The translations under genes and the position numbers were made by a program. Below are positions 42,846-51,006 of a stretch of 64,000 bases of DNA, one piece after another. This stretch comes from Bacteroidales bacterium UBA5536. Lineage in GTDB: Bacteria; Bacteroidota; Bacteroidia; Bacteroidales; F082. The notes below the pieces were generated by a model. That model did not search any database. It saw only the letters and a program-made list of their open reading frames with translations, and was not told where the DNA came from. Positions within the stretch are counted from its first letter, which is position 1; the number at the start of each line of letters is the position of its first letter. The stretch is taken from the NCBI GenBank assembly GCA_002426795.1, contig DINQ01000015.1, positions 153,609 through 217,608 on the forward strand, written 5' to 3'.

Positions 42846-45206
42846 TTAAAAATTACACTGATGTGCGGTGCGTTCGATGATTTCATTTTGCAAATCGTTG
42901 CCCAGATCGTTAAAATAGTCGGAATAGCCTGCGACACGCACAATCAGATCGCCATATAATTCAGGATGTTTCTGCGCATGACGAAGGGTTTCGGCCTTTA
43001 CCACGTTAAACTGAATGTGATGCCCGTCGAGTTTGAAATAGCTGCGCACCAGCGAACATATTTTGTCGATAGCTTCTTCCTGGTCGAAAAACTCGGGTGC
43101 AAATTTCTGGTTAAGGAGTGTTCCACCGGTTTTGATGTGATCAATTTTTGAAACGGATTGCAACACAGCAACCGGACCGTTTTTGTCAGTTCCCTGCACC
43201 GGGCTGATGCCTTCGCTCAGGGGTTTTCCGGAGAGTCTGCCATCAGGCATAGCGCCAATTACGCTGCCAAAATACACATGTGATGTGGTTGGCAACAGAT
43301 TGATTCTGAAATGACCGCCACGGTAGCTGGGACGACCATCAACCATGCTGAAGAAACTGTTAAATACGCGCAGGGCATATTGATCTGCTTTTGGATCGTT
43401 GTTGCCCCATTTGGGTGAATCAAAAACCAAGCGGAAACGCAACTCAGCAAAGCCCTCAAAATTCTTCGAAAGGGCGTCGAGTAATTCTGGCATCGAAATG
43501 ATCTTTGCTTCGAAAACCCATTTGGCAATTGCAGCCAGGTTGTCGCTGATGCTGCCCAGGCCAACACCTTGCACATAGCTGGTGTTGTAGCGAGCTCCGC
43601 CTGCATTGTAGTCTTTTGCGTTTGTGATGCAGCCAGCCACGAAAAGCGAGAGAAAAGGAGCTGGCATATGTTCGGCAAAGAGTTTTTCAATCTGGTTATT
43701 TCCCTCAAGCTTTACGTTCAACAGATACTGAAGTTGTTTTTCAAAAGCAGCGTAAAGCGCATCAAAACTCTGGAAAGTTTCTGCATGACCAGTTTCGGGT
43801 CCCACCTGCTGCTGCGTGCGTTTGTCAAAGCCATTATTGAGCGCAAGCTCGAGCACTTTGGTCAGGTTGAAATAGCCTGAAAGTGTATATGCTTCTGTAC
43901 CAAAAGCACCAGTTTCCACACAACCGCTTGCACCTCCGTTTCTGGCGTCTTCAAGGCTCTTGCCTTGCCTGAGCAACTGCTGAATGATGGCGTCAGTATT
44001 GAAAAAAGATGGTTGCCCAAAGCCTGTCTTGGCAATTTTTAGTGCCCTTTTCACAAAACGATCCGGATTTTTCTTGCTGATTTGCACCATGCTGCCAGGT
44101 TGCAGCAAGCGCATTTCTTCAATAACATCCAGTATGAGGTATGAAAGCTCATTTACAGCATCGGCTCCATCTTCGCGCAAACCGCCAACATTGATGAGCG
44201 TGAAATCGGTGTATGTATTGCTTTCGAGCGCTGTAATACCCACTTTTGGAGGTGCAGGATGGTTGTTAAACTTGATCCAGAATGCCTGCAAGAGCTCAAT
44301 AGCTTTTTCAGGTGTCAGGCTTCCATCGGCCATACCTTGCTGGTAAAAAGGCCAGAGATGTTGGTCGAGGCGCCCCGGATTATAAGAGTCCCATGGGTTT
44401 AGTTCGCTGATAATGCCTACGTGTATAAACCAATAATGCTGCAGAGCTTCATGAAAGGTCTGCGGTGCATGTGCCGGGACCCGTTCACAAATACTGATCA
44501 TCTCGAGCAGTTCGTTTTTGCGCCATTCTTCTTTTTCAGTCAGCAGCAGTTTTTTGAGCGCTGCAGCATGGCGGCCTGCAAATTCGATGATACTCTGCGC
44601 GGCGATTGCCATGGCATCGAGCTCGTCAAGAGCAGCCTGCTCAGCCTTTTGTTGCTGTCGGGTGGTTTTTTCAACGTCGATTTCTTGTATGACTTGCAAC
44701 ATGCCTTTTTGAAACAACGAAGCGCCGGCAACGGTGTGACCAGGAGCACGTTGCTCCTGAAATTCCGTAAATACACCTGCAGCATAGGCTTTTTTCCAGT
44801 CCTCTGACAGGCTGCCAAAAATCTTGTCGCGTTGTGACTTGCCTTTCCAGAAAGGTATAATTTCATTTTCGTAAACACTCAGTGTTTCGTCGCTTACTTT
44901 AAACCAGACTTTCGGACGGTTGTTCAATACTTTCAGGTCGTCGGTACTGTGAAGTGAGATTTCCGGGTAAGTGGGTGTGGCTTTGGGTGCAGGCCCGCGT
45001 TCGCCAACGATGAGTTCGCCCGGAAGTATTGAGATAGTCTTATTGTTGAGCAGCTGTTTGAAAGCTCCTGCACGTTGCAGTGGCACAGAAAGTTTTGCCG
45101 TTTCAGGTTTCTGATAAAATGCGGTGATCAGTTGGGCTCTTTCTGCTGAAATAGTTGGAACGGCATTGAGACTTTGCTCACGAAGTTGCTGGATTCGTTG
45201 GTTCAT
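42846..45206 (-). CDS. Glycyl radical enzyme, trans-4-hydroxyproline dehydratase (HypD) type
   Basis: The 786-residue protein has the thiyl residue Cys429 in GASGCVETGAFG, with Glu431, and the glycyl radical Gly760 in VRVAGYSDYF. From memory, the C. difficile HypD residues are Cys434, Glu436, Gly765, Asp278, Asp339, Phe340, Tyr450 and Thr645; a constant shift of five lands here on the same residues (Asp273, Asp334, Phe335, Tyr445, Thr640). That supports dehydration of trans-4-hydroxy-L-proline to pyrroline-5-carboxylate over other glycyl radical functions. The ATG at 45206 gives the usual length; a frame open to 45302 overlaps the activase gene. The activase lies 16 bp upstream. ProC, the expected next enzyme, is not in the window. 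The enzyme is oxygen-sensitive. Confidence 0.88.
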   Translation of the reverse strand: MNQRIQQLREQSLNAVPTISAERAQLITAFYQKPETAKLSVPLQRAGAFKQLLNNKTISILPGELIVGERGPAPKATPTYPEISLHSTDDLKVLNNRPKVWFKVSDETLSVYENEIIPFWKGKSQRDKIFGSLSEDWKKAYAAGVFTEFQEQRAPGHTVAGASLFQKGMLQVIQEIDVEKTTRQQQKAEQAALDELDAMAIAAQSIIEFAGRHAAALKKLLLTEKEEWRKNELLEMISICERVPAHAPQTFHEALQHYWFIHVGIISELNPWDSYNPGRLDQHLWPFYQQGMADGSLTPEKAIELLQAFWIKFNNHPAPPKVGITALESNTYTDFTLINVGGLREDGADAVNELSYLILDVIEEMRLLQPGSMVQISKKNPDRFVKRALKIAKTGFGQPSFFNTDAIIQQLLRQGKSLEDARNGGASGCVETGAFGTEAYTLSGYFNLTKVLELALNNGFDKRTQQQVGPETGHAETFQSFDALYAAFEKQLQYLLNVKLEGNNQIEKLFAEHMPAPFLSLFVAGCITNAKDYNAGGARYNTSYVQGVGLGSISDNLAAIAKWVFEAKIISMPELLDALSKNFEGFAELRFRLVFDSPKWGNNDPKADQYALRVFNSFFSMVDGRPSYRGGHFRINLLPTTSHVYFGSVIGAMPDGRLSGKPLSEGISPVQGTDKNGPVAVLQSVSKIDHIKTGGTLLNQKFAPEFFDQEEAIDKICSLVRSYFKLDGHHIQFNVVKAETLRHAQKHPELYGDLIVRVAGYSDYFNDLGNDLQNEIIERTAHQCNF

Positions 45207-45222
45207 ATTGTATAGGTTTTGG

Positions 45223-46011
45223 TCAGCCGCCAACGCTGACTGTAATTGCTGAATTCGAGAAAAATTGGGTGATGTTTTGAAGTTTTTCGCTTGGGTACAC
45301 ACCTAGGTCTTTGTGCTCAAAACGCAATCCCAGGTTGTTGTATTTGCTTCGGGCATAATGGTGGAAGGGTAATAAATCAATCCTGCGAATCTGGCTGTTT
45401 TCAACCAGTTGCCTGATAGCTTCCAGGTTTTCGGGTGTATCGGTGATATTGTCTATAAGCGGAACGCGCACAATCACTTCTTTTTGCTGAGAGAGCAGCC
45501 ACTGAAAATTTTGAAGAATGAAATCATTGCTCACGCCGGTATGTTGCTGATGAGCGGCGCGGTCGATGATTTTCAAATCGAATAAGACCAGTTTTGCTTT
45601 TTCTACGGTCTGCTGGAAAACAGCTGGATCTGCAAAGCCAGAGGTATCGAGCGCGGTGTGAATATGTTCTTTTTCAGCGGCTTGCAATATCTCTCGCACA
45701 AATTCCGATTGCATAAGTGGCTCTCCCCCCGTGAGTGTTATGCCTCCTGAAGCATCATAAAATGGCTTATCAGCAATAGCCCGCTCCATCACTTCGTTTA
45801 CGCTTATTTCATGACCAATCCATTCATCATGGGTAAAAACGGCATCACCCATGCGGTATTTTTTTGCATGAATTTCAGGTTTTAACAAGTGGCTTTCCGG
45901 ATTGTGACACCAGCTGCACCTGAGCGGACAGCCTTTTAAAAAAAAGCTGGTGCGTATGCCGGGGCCATCGTGTACCGAAAAACTGCGGATATCGAAAATG
46001 ATTCCTTTCAT
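45223..46011 (-). CDS. Short glycyl radical enzyme activase (radical SAM)
   Basis: The 262-residue radical SAM protein has its cluster motif CxxxCxxC at Cys28, Cys32 and Cys35 (GCPLRCSWCHNPES) and the GGE block in GITLTGGEPL. No other cysteine is present in the protein. Most activases of non-PFL glycyl radical enzymes carry a ferredoxin-like insert with two extra clusters after the first motif; here a short insert of about 27 residues without Cys (YRMGDAVFTHDEWIG) replaces it. The gene lies 16 bp upstream of the HypD-type gene, so it is almost surely the cognate activase that places the glycyl radical at Gly760. It needs an electron donor, possibly the nearby ferredoxin or flavodoxin elsewhere. 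Confidence 0.9.
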   Translation of the reverse strand: MKGIIFDIRSFSVHDGPGIRTSFFLKGCPLRCSWCHNPESHLLKPEIHAKKYRMGDAVFTHDEWIGHEISVNEVMERAIADKPFYDASGGITLTGGEPLMQSEFVREILQAAEKEHIHTALDTSGFADPAVFQQTVEKAKLVLFDLKIIDRAAHQQHTGVSNDFILQNFQWLLSQQKEVIVRVPLIDNITDTPENLEAIRQLVENSQIRRIDLLPFHHYARSKYNNLGLRFEHKDLGVYPSEKLQNITQFFSNSAITVSVGG

Positions 46012-46251
46012 AAGAAAAATGGATTGTACGAAAAACTGGGGAAATCAATTATTGGACTTGCTGTCTAGCAAATCCAGCAGGCAAAGAGTTTTTTGCCGTT
46101 GTTGTGGTACAGATCAGAAAAAACGCGCGTACTCATCCAACATATTTTTGCCAAAGGTAGGCAAGGAAAACACCAAAAAGCAAGCGATGGACACAATTTA
46201 TATTGTTTCAAAACAATAAGATGCGGCTTTATGATTTACAAAAATTCAACA

Positions 46252-46281
46252 TTTGGTCATTGGCCGAATGCATTATCTTTG
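46252..46281 (+). promoter_or_regulatory. Promoter of the 474-residue conserved gene
   Basis: TTTG at 46252-46255 and TATCTTTG at 46274-46281 with 18 bp between fit the Bacteroidota -33/-7 consensus. The ATG at 46307 lies 25 bp downstream. The element falls inside the longer open frame that begins at 46253, which argues for the later start. Confidence 0.7.
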
Positions 46282-46306
46282 TCAATCCAAACAACCTTGG
46301 GTCAAT

Positions 46307-47731
46307 ATGGCACAGCAGCACGAAATTTTACCGGTAAACCGAAAAGCACTACAAATCAATCTCGACAGTTCGATTTACGGAAGTTTTGCTGAGATTGGCG
46401 GCGGACAAGAGGTTGCACGGCAGTTTTTTCAGGCCGGAGGTGCGTCGGGTACCATTGCAAAAACCATCTCAGCTTATGACAAGAGGTACAGCGATGCCAT
46501 TTATTGCAAAGATTTTTCATCAAAAAGGTATGTTTCGCGTGAGCGGCTCGAGATGATGCTGGAGGCTGAATACGGTGAATTGGTGAGTTTACTCAACGAA
46601 AGCAAACAGGATGGCACACGTTTTTTTGCGTTCGCCGACACTGTTTCGACGCTGAATTACCGCAAAGACAACAACTGCCATGGCTGGATGGGTGTGCGTT
46701 TTCAGATGTATGACGGAGCGCCACATAACGAGGTGATTATCCATGTTCGTCTGTTCGAAAACGACAACCTCTTACAGCAAAACACCCTTGGTATTTTGGG
46801 AGTTAACCTGATTTTTGCCTGTTTTTATTACCACGACAGGCCCAATGCTTTTCTGCAATCCTTGCTCGATAACCTGGCAAAGGACCGTTTGGCCATCACC
46901 ATGATCCACATGAGCGGACCCGAGCTTTCATATGTCGATAACCGTTTGCTGGGAGTTCAGCTGGTAAAAAACGACATGACCAAAGCCATTATGTTCGATC
47001 GGTACGGCAATGTGCAGGAACCCGACGATATGGTCTACAAAAAAAATGTGCTTGTTTTCCGGGGGAGCTTCAGGCCAATCACTTACGTGAGTATCGACAT
47101 GCTGAAAACCAGTTATAGCATGTTCAAGAAAGACGAAGACTACGACAAGCTGAATACGCTGCCATTGTGCGAAATCACACTCAATAATTTATTGTCTGAA
47201 GGTGATTTTGACGAGCGCGATTTTCTGGACCGCGTTGACTTGCTCAACGAAATCGGACAGAATGTGATGGTGAGCAGCTTCAAGGAATTCTACAAGGTGG
47301 TAAGTTATCTTTCGCAATTCCGGATCATCAAAATGCGGGTGCTCATTGGCATTCAAACATTTGAAAAAGTCATGGAAGAGCAATATTATACCTGCCTGAA
47401 AGGTGGCATTCTCGAAGCACTCGGCGCCTTGTTCCCTGAAAACAGCAAGGTATATCTGTACCCTGCGATGGATCAGGAAACAGGAAAACTGATCGATAGC
47501 AAGAGCCTGCGTTTTCCTCCCTCAACAAAGCATCTGTTGGCCCACCTGATTGAGAACAGAAAAATCCTCGACATCAAAAATGCCAATGAGCAATACATGA
47601 CCATCAGCTCGCACGAAGTGCTCGACAAAATGAGATGCAATGATGAGTCGTGGTTGCAAATGGTACCCGTTTATATTGCTCAACGCATCCGCGAAAGGAA
47701 ACTTTTTGGGTATAAACCCGCTAAAGATTGA
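46307..47731 (+). CDS. Conserved protein of unknown function (474 residues)
   Basis: The protein begins MAQQHEILPVNRKALQIN and holds the strongly conserved stretch IYGSFAEIGGGQEVAR followed by GGASGTIAKTISAYDK and YVSRERLEMMLEAEY. Later blocks include YRKDNNCHGWMGVRF, VIIHVRLFENDN and MFDRYGN. It has no signal peptide or membrane helix, so it is cytoplasmic. In databases this family often carries a nicotinate-nucleotide adenylyltransferase label, which I cannot support: no HxGH or ISSTxxR nucleotidyltransferase motif is visible. It is found in Bacteroidota and cyanobacteria as I recall. It has its own consensus promoter and precedes ppnP by 22 bp. No function is proposed. Confidence 0.85.
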   Translation: MAQQHEILPVNRKALQINLDSSIYGSFAEIGGGQEVARQFFQAGGASGTIAKTISAYDKRYSDAIYCKDFSSKRYVSRERLEMMLEAEYGELVSLLNESKQDGTRFFAFADTVSTLNYRKDNNCHGWMGVRFQMYDGAPHNEVIIHVRLFENDNLLQQNTLGILGVNLIFACFYYHDRPNAFLQSLLDNLAKDRLAITMIHMSGPELSYVDNRLLGVQLVKNDMTKAIMFDRYGNVQEPDDMVYKKNVLVFRGSFRPITYVSIDMLKTSYSMFKKDEDYDKLNTLPLCEITLNNLLSEGDFDERDFLDRVDLLNEIGQNVMVSSFKEFYKVVSYLSQFRIIKMRVLIGIQTFEKVMEEQYYTCLKGGILEALGALFPENSKVYLYPAMDQETGKLIDSKSLRFPPSTKHLLAHLIENRKILDIKNANEQYMTISSHEVLDKMRCNDESWLQMVPVYIAQRIRERKLFGYKPAKD

Positions 47732-47753
47732 AACTTTAATAATTTCCAAAACC

Positions 47754-48035
47754 ATGTTTAAAACAAACGAATACTTTGATGGAAAAGTTAAATCCATCGC
47801 ATTTGAAACTGCTGAAGGTCCTGCAACAATTGGAGCCATGAAAGCCGGAGAATATACTTTTGGTACATCTACTGTGGAACATATGACTGTGATTTCGGGT
47901 GAGATGCTGGTGAAATTGCCTGGAGAAGAGGCCTTCAAAACTTACAAACCATTCGAAACTTTCATTGTACCCAAAGACGTAAAATTTCAGGTGAAAATGA
48001 TGGCTGATACGGCCTATCGTTGCCTGTATCGCTAA
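47754..48035 (+). CDS. ppnP: Pyrimidine/purine nucleoside phosphorylase PpnP
   Basis: The 93-residue protein is a single small cupin barrel of the PpnP (formerly DUF1255) family. It has YFDGKVKSIAFE near the start, GEYTFGTSTVEHMTVISGEM in shortened form in the middle and ETFIVPKDVKFQVK near the end, at nearly the same length as the E. coli protein. It splits several nucleosides with phosphate into base and ribose 1-phosphate. The ATG at 47754 lies 22 bp after the upstream stop. Its stop overlaps the end of thpR on the other strand by 4 bp. Confidence 0.92.
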   Translation: MFKTNEYFDGKVKSIAFETAEGPATIGAMKAGEYTFGTSTVEHMTVISGEMLVKLPGEEAFKTYKPFETFIVPKDVKFQVKMMADTAYRCLYR

Positions 48036-48601
48036 ACGTCTTTTCGCAGGTCGAACCGCTGAATTTCGCGGTAGATAGGCCCTTCTTTTCTTAAAATGCT
48101 TTCGAAAAGGATAAACTGTTTCACATCTGCCTCCAGGTAAGTTTGTTGTGGAATAGCTTGTATTACCGACTGAAAATGATTTTTGTCGGTAAGCCGTTTT
48201 ACCCTTCCCAGGGTAAGGTGAGGCACAAAATTCTGCCTGTCGCGTAAAAAACCAATCTGATCCATGCTATCCAGTACCTTGTTGGCAAGTTGGATCAGCT
48301 TGTCTGGTGCATAATTCATGCCAAGCCAGATAACTCTTGGGTCGTAGCGGCTGCCAAAAATCCCTGTGCGATCAAACTGAAGGTGAAAAGACTGTTTTTT
48401 TTGCGCAGTTTTAAACAATTGTTCGGTTATATATGGGATTTTTTGCTCCGAAGTTTCGCCCAGAAACTTGAGCGTAAGGTGCATATTTTCTGTCCTGACC
48501 CAATTGATCTGTTCGGCATGCAGCTTGCTTTTCAACTGATTAAGCAGCGCAAACGTGGTATCGGTGGCTTGAAGGTGAATGGCGACAAACAAACGTTTCA
48601 T
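48032..48601 (-). CDS. thpR: RNA 2',3'-cyclic phosphodiesterase ThpR
   Basis: The 189-residue protein has both HxTx motifs of the 2H phosphoesterase superfamily: HLTLKFLG at about 42-49 and HLTLGRVK at about 127-134, separated by the usual distance. ThpR opens 2',3'-cyclic phosphates at RNA ends to 2'-phosphomonoesters; earlier names call it 2'-5' RNA ligase. The length is typical. It converges on ppnP with a 4-bp overlap. Confidence 0.93.
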   Translation of the reverse strand: MKRLFVAIHLQATDTTFALLNQLKSKLHAEQINWVRTENMHLTLKFLGETSEQKIPYITEQLFKTAQKKQSFHLQFDRTGIFGSRYDPRVIWLGMNYAPDKLIQLANKVLDSMDQIGFLRDRQNFVPHLTLGRVKRLTDKNHFQSVIQAIPQQTYLEADVKQFILFESILRKEGPIYREIQRFDLRKDV

Positions 48602-48656
48602 GCGGTAAAGTTAAAGATTTGTCCATTTGAGGTTACTAAAACACGATACTTTGGAT

Positions 48657-48685
48657 TTTGGATAAAAACAATACAATTACCTTTG
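48657..48685 (+). promoter_or_regulatory. Consensus Bacteroidota promoter, possibly leaderless
   Basis: TTTG at 48657-48660 and TACCTTTG at 48678-48685 are separated by 17 bp. The ATG of the small lipoprotein lies at 48691, only 5 bp beyond the -7 element, so transcription may begin at or next to the start codon. Confidence 0.7.
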
Positions 48686-48690
48686 CCTAC

Positions 48691-48885
48691 ATGAAAAGTC
48701 TAGCAAGCCTCCGCATCGGCCTTCTCGTTGCCTTGTGCACGGTCATGGTTGGCTGTGGTGTGGCCCGATCGCCTCACCGGCCGCACAAACCAGCCAAAAA
48801 AAAGCGCAATTGTGTTTGCTCGCGCTGGTCGTATGTACCCCAGGTGACAAAAACGCATCCATTTCATGAATCCGAAAGAACGTAA
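48691..48885 (+). CDS. Small lipoprotein (64 residues)
   Basis: The product starts MKSLASLRIGLLVALCTVM and has a lipobox MVGC at about 19-22, so it should be a lipoprotein of about 43 mature residues. The mature part is basic and then Cys/Trp-containing (KKKRNCVCSRWSYVP), a pattern I recall from other small Bacteroidota lipoproteins without known function. A consensus promoter sits directly before the ATG. Its 3' end overlaps the start of the SprT-like gene by 20 bp, so both are probably read from one transcript. Confidence 0.75.
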   Translation: MKSLASLRIGLLVALCTVMVGCGVARSPHRPHKPAKKKRNCVCSRWSYVPQVTKTHPFHESERT

Positions 48886-49489
48886 GCTGCTCCTGCGCTA
48901 TTTTCCGGAAGCATCCATCGAAAAAGTTTATGCCTGCATTGTAAAATACAATGCTTTTTTGCGCGTGAGCAAAAGCAGGCGAAGCAAGTTGGGCGATTTT
49001 CGTCCGCCCGTGAGCAAAGGCGAACCCTATCGTATTTCGGTGAATCACGATCTGCATCCGTACCAGTTTCTGATCACTTTTGTGCATGAATTGGCACATT
49101 TGGTTGTATACGAGCAATATGGCAGGCAAGCCAATCCGCACGGAACTATCTGGAAAAAAACTTTTCAGCAGCTGATGCAGGAATTTCTCGTTCCCGAAAT
49201 TTTTCCAGTTGAATTGATCAACGCTTTGCAAAAATCGTTGCGCAACGCCAAAGCCAGCAGTGGAGCGGATCACGAACTAACCCGTTTGCTAAACTCATAC
49301 GACGAAAAAAAGGCGGCACTTACAACAGTAGAAGAATTGCACAAAGGCTCAGCATTTATGCTGCCCGACGGGCGCGTATTTGTGAAGCATGAAAAACTTC
49401 GAAAGCGCTATAAATGCCAGTGTCAACAAACGAAAAAATGGTTTTTGTTCAATCCGCTGGCACCGGTTGAATTGGTGTTACAGCCATAA
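48866..49489 (+). CDS. SprT-like zinc metalloprotease domain protein
   Basis: The 207-residue protein has the SprT/Spartan-type zinc site HELAH in TFVHELAHLVVYE at about 72-76, with a third possible His ligand at HGTIWKK, and a final zinc-ribbon-like CQCQQTKKW region that keeps only part of the Cys set. The SprT-like domain occurs in proteases that remove DNA-protein crosslinks in eukaryotes; in bacteria the role is not settled. It overlaps the small lipoprotein gene by 20 bp. The length is normal. Confidence 0.88.
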   Translation: MNPKERKLLLRYFPEASIEKVYACIVKYNAFLRVSKSRRSKLGDFRPPVSKGEPYRISVNHDLHPYQFLITFVHELAHLVVYEQYGRQANPHGTIWKKTFQQLMQEFLVPEIFPVELINALQKSLRNAKASSGADHELTRLLNSYDEKKAALTTVEELHKGSAFMLPDGRVFVKHEKLRKRYKCQCQQTKKWFLFNPLAPVELVLQP

Positions 49490-49557
49490 AGTAAAACCTA
49501 TTTTGTGAGTTGTGATGTGGGCCAGACTGAAACCAAAAAATGACGTTAAAACCACGC

Positions 49558-49589
49558 TTTGTAAATAAGGAAAATAAACTATATTTTTG
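49558..49589 (+). promoter_or_regulatory. Promoter of the mannose-1-phosphate guanylyltransferase gene
   Basis: TTTG at 49558-49561 and TATTTTTG at 49582-49589 are spaced by 20 bp, a fair match to the -33/-7 consensus. The chosen ATG at 49659 lies about 63 bp after the expected transcription start; the open frame from 49587 overlaps the -7 element. Confidence 0.55.
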
Positions 49590-49658
49590 CTTTTTAGCGA
49601 ACGAACTGGAACGACCAGCCGATCAATTACCGAACTCACTCACGAAAAAAATGACCCC

Positions 49659-50756
49659 ATGGAAGTACAAAAAAACAGATATTGTGTTATAATGGCCGGC
49701 GGTGTTGGCGCACGCTTTTGGCCCATGAGTAAAACCTCCCGTCCGAAGCAATTTTTAGATATTTTGGGAGTGGGAAAAACGCTGCTTCAGATGACTTTTG
49801 ATCGGTTTACCAGGCTTTGTCCGCCCGAAAACATCTATATCGTAACCAACGAAATTTACCGCGATCAGGTCATGGAACAGCTGCCGGCTATTTCGGCAAA
49901 TCAGGTTTTGTGCGAACCTGCCCGACGCAACACCGCACCATGTGTGGCATATGCTAACCATGTGATCATGCAGCAAAACCCAGATGCAACAATCGTAGTT
50001 GCGCCCTCTGACCATATCATTCTGAAAGAGGATGTATTTGCCGAAAATGTCGCGGATGCTATGCAGGTAGCCGAAACAAACGATTGGCTTATTACACTTG
50101 GTATTGAGCCCAGTAGACCTGATACAGGTTATGGATACATCCAGTTTCTTGATGATCAGGTTGTTGATGCCGTTCCGAAACTTAAAAAAGTCAAGACGTT
50201 TACCGAAAAGCCAAACCTCACTATCGCTCAGAGCTTTCTGGCAAGTGGCGACTTTTTGTGGAATGCAGGCATTTTTATCTGGTCGCTCAAGAGCATCAAC
50301 AGCGCGTTTGAGCAACATCTTCCCGAAGTGAACGACTTGTTCAAAGAAGGCATCGGAATCTATAGCACACCTAAAGAAGCAGATTTCATCAAACAAACTT
50401 ACTCTGTTTGCCGCAACATTTCTATCGACTATGGTGTAATGGAAAAAGCGGATAATGTGTATGTGATGTCAGTCGACTTTGGCTGGAGCGATCTTGGAAC
50501 CTGGGGCTCACTTTACGAAATCAGGAAAAAAGACGACAACCTCAACGCCATTGTCGGAAACAATGTGCTTGCTTACGAAACTCGTGGATGTATTGTCAAT
50601 ATGCCCAAAGATAAACTGGTTGTGCTGCAGGGCCTCAACGACTATATTGTTGTGGAAGACGACAATGCGCTATTGATCTGTCGCAAAGAAGACGAACAGC
50701 ATATCAGGCAGTTTGTCAACGACATCAAGGTTGAAAAAGGTGAAAAATACATTTAA
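49659..50756 (+). CDS. manC: Mannose-1-phosphate guanylyltransferase
   Basis: The 365-residue enzyme has the nucleotidyltransferase signature MAGGVGARFWPMSKTSRPKQ (from residue 12), the block PSDHIILKE and FTEKPN, and SIDYGVMEKADNVYV. There is no C-terminal cupin isomerase domain, so it is the short single-function type. It makes GDP-mannose from mannose 1-phosphate and GTP for surface polysaccharide or glycoprotein sugars. The ATG at 49659 starts just before the signature; the earlier frame start lies in the promoter. It is monocistronic. Confidence 0.92.
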   Translation: MEVQKNRYCVIMAGGVGARFWPMSKTSRPKQFLDILGVGKTLLQMTFDRFTRLCPPENIYIVTNEIYRDQVMEQLPAISANQVLCEPARRNTAPCVAYANHVIMQQNPDATIVVAPSDHIILKEDVFAENVADAMQVAETNDWLITLGIEPSRPDTGYGYIQFLDDQVVDAVPKLKKVKTFTEKPNLTIAQSFLASGDFLWNAGIFIWSLKSINSAFEQHLPEVNDLFKEGIGIYSTPKEADFIKQTYSVCRNISIDYGVMEKADNVYVMSVDFGWSDLGTWGSLYEIRKKDDNLNAIVGNNVLAYETRGCIVNMPKDKLVVLQGLNDYIVVEDDNALLICRKEDEQHIRQFVNDIKVEKGEKYI

Positions 50757-51006
50757 TCGAATAAAAAAACCGAGCCCTCTTTCTAATTCAAGCTCATTAT
50801 TTTTTAATTCATCAACGATATTGACCTGCATACTCAGGACAGTTTTGCCACTTTGCAGAAAATAGACTCGAAAAAATATTTCTACTTTAGCCGCACTAAT
50901 ATTTCTATCTATGAAATAGCCATGATTCAAGAATCACCAAACGAGAAAGATGGAACCCTACGTCATGGCGTATTTCATATAACCACTAAACACAAAATTA
51001 TTTCTC

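Noticed and set aside
46143..46150. TATTTTTG promoter-like element in the hypD-side intergenic region
   Set aside because: It lacks a matching -33 and lies over 150 bp before the next gene, which has a much better promoter at 46252-46281.
46020..46240. Short open frames in the gap between the activase gene and the 474-residue gene
   Set aside because: Their translations are low-complexity and basic, overlap each other and have no promoter or conserved character.
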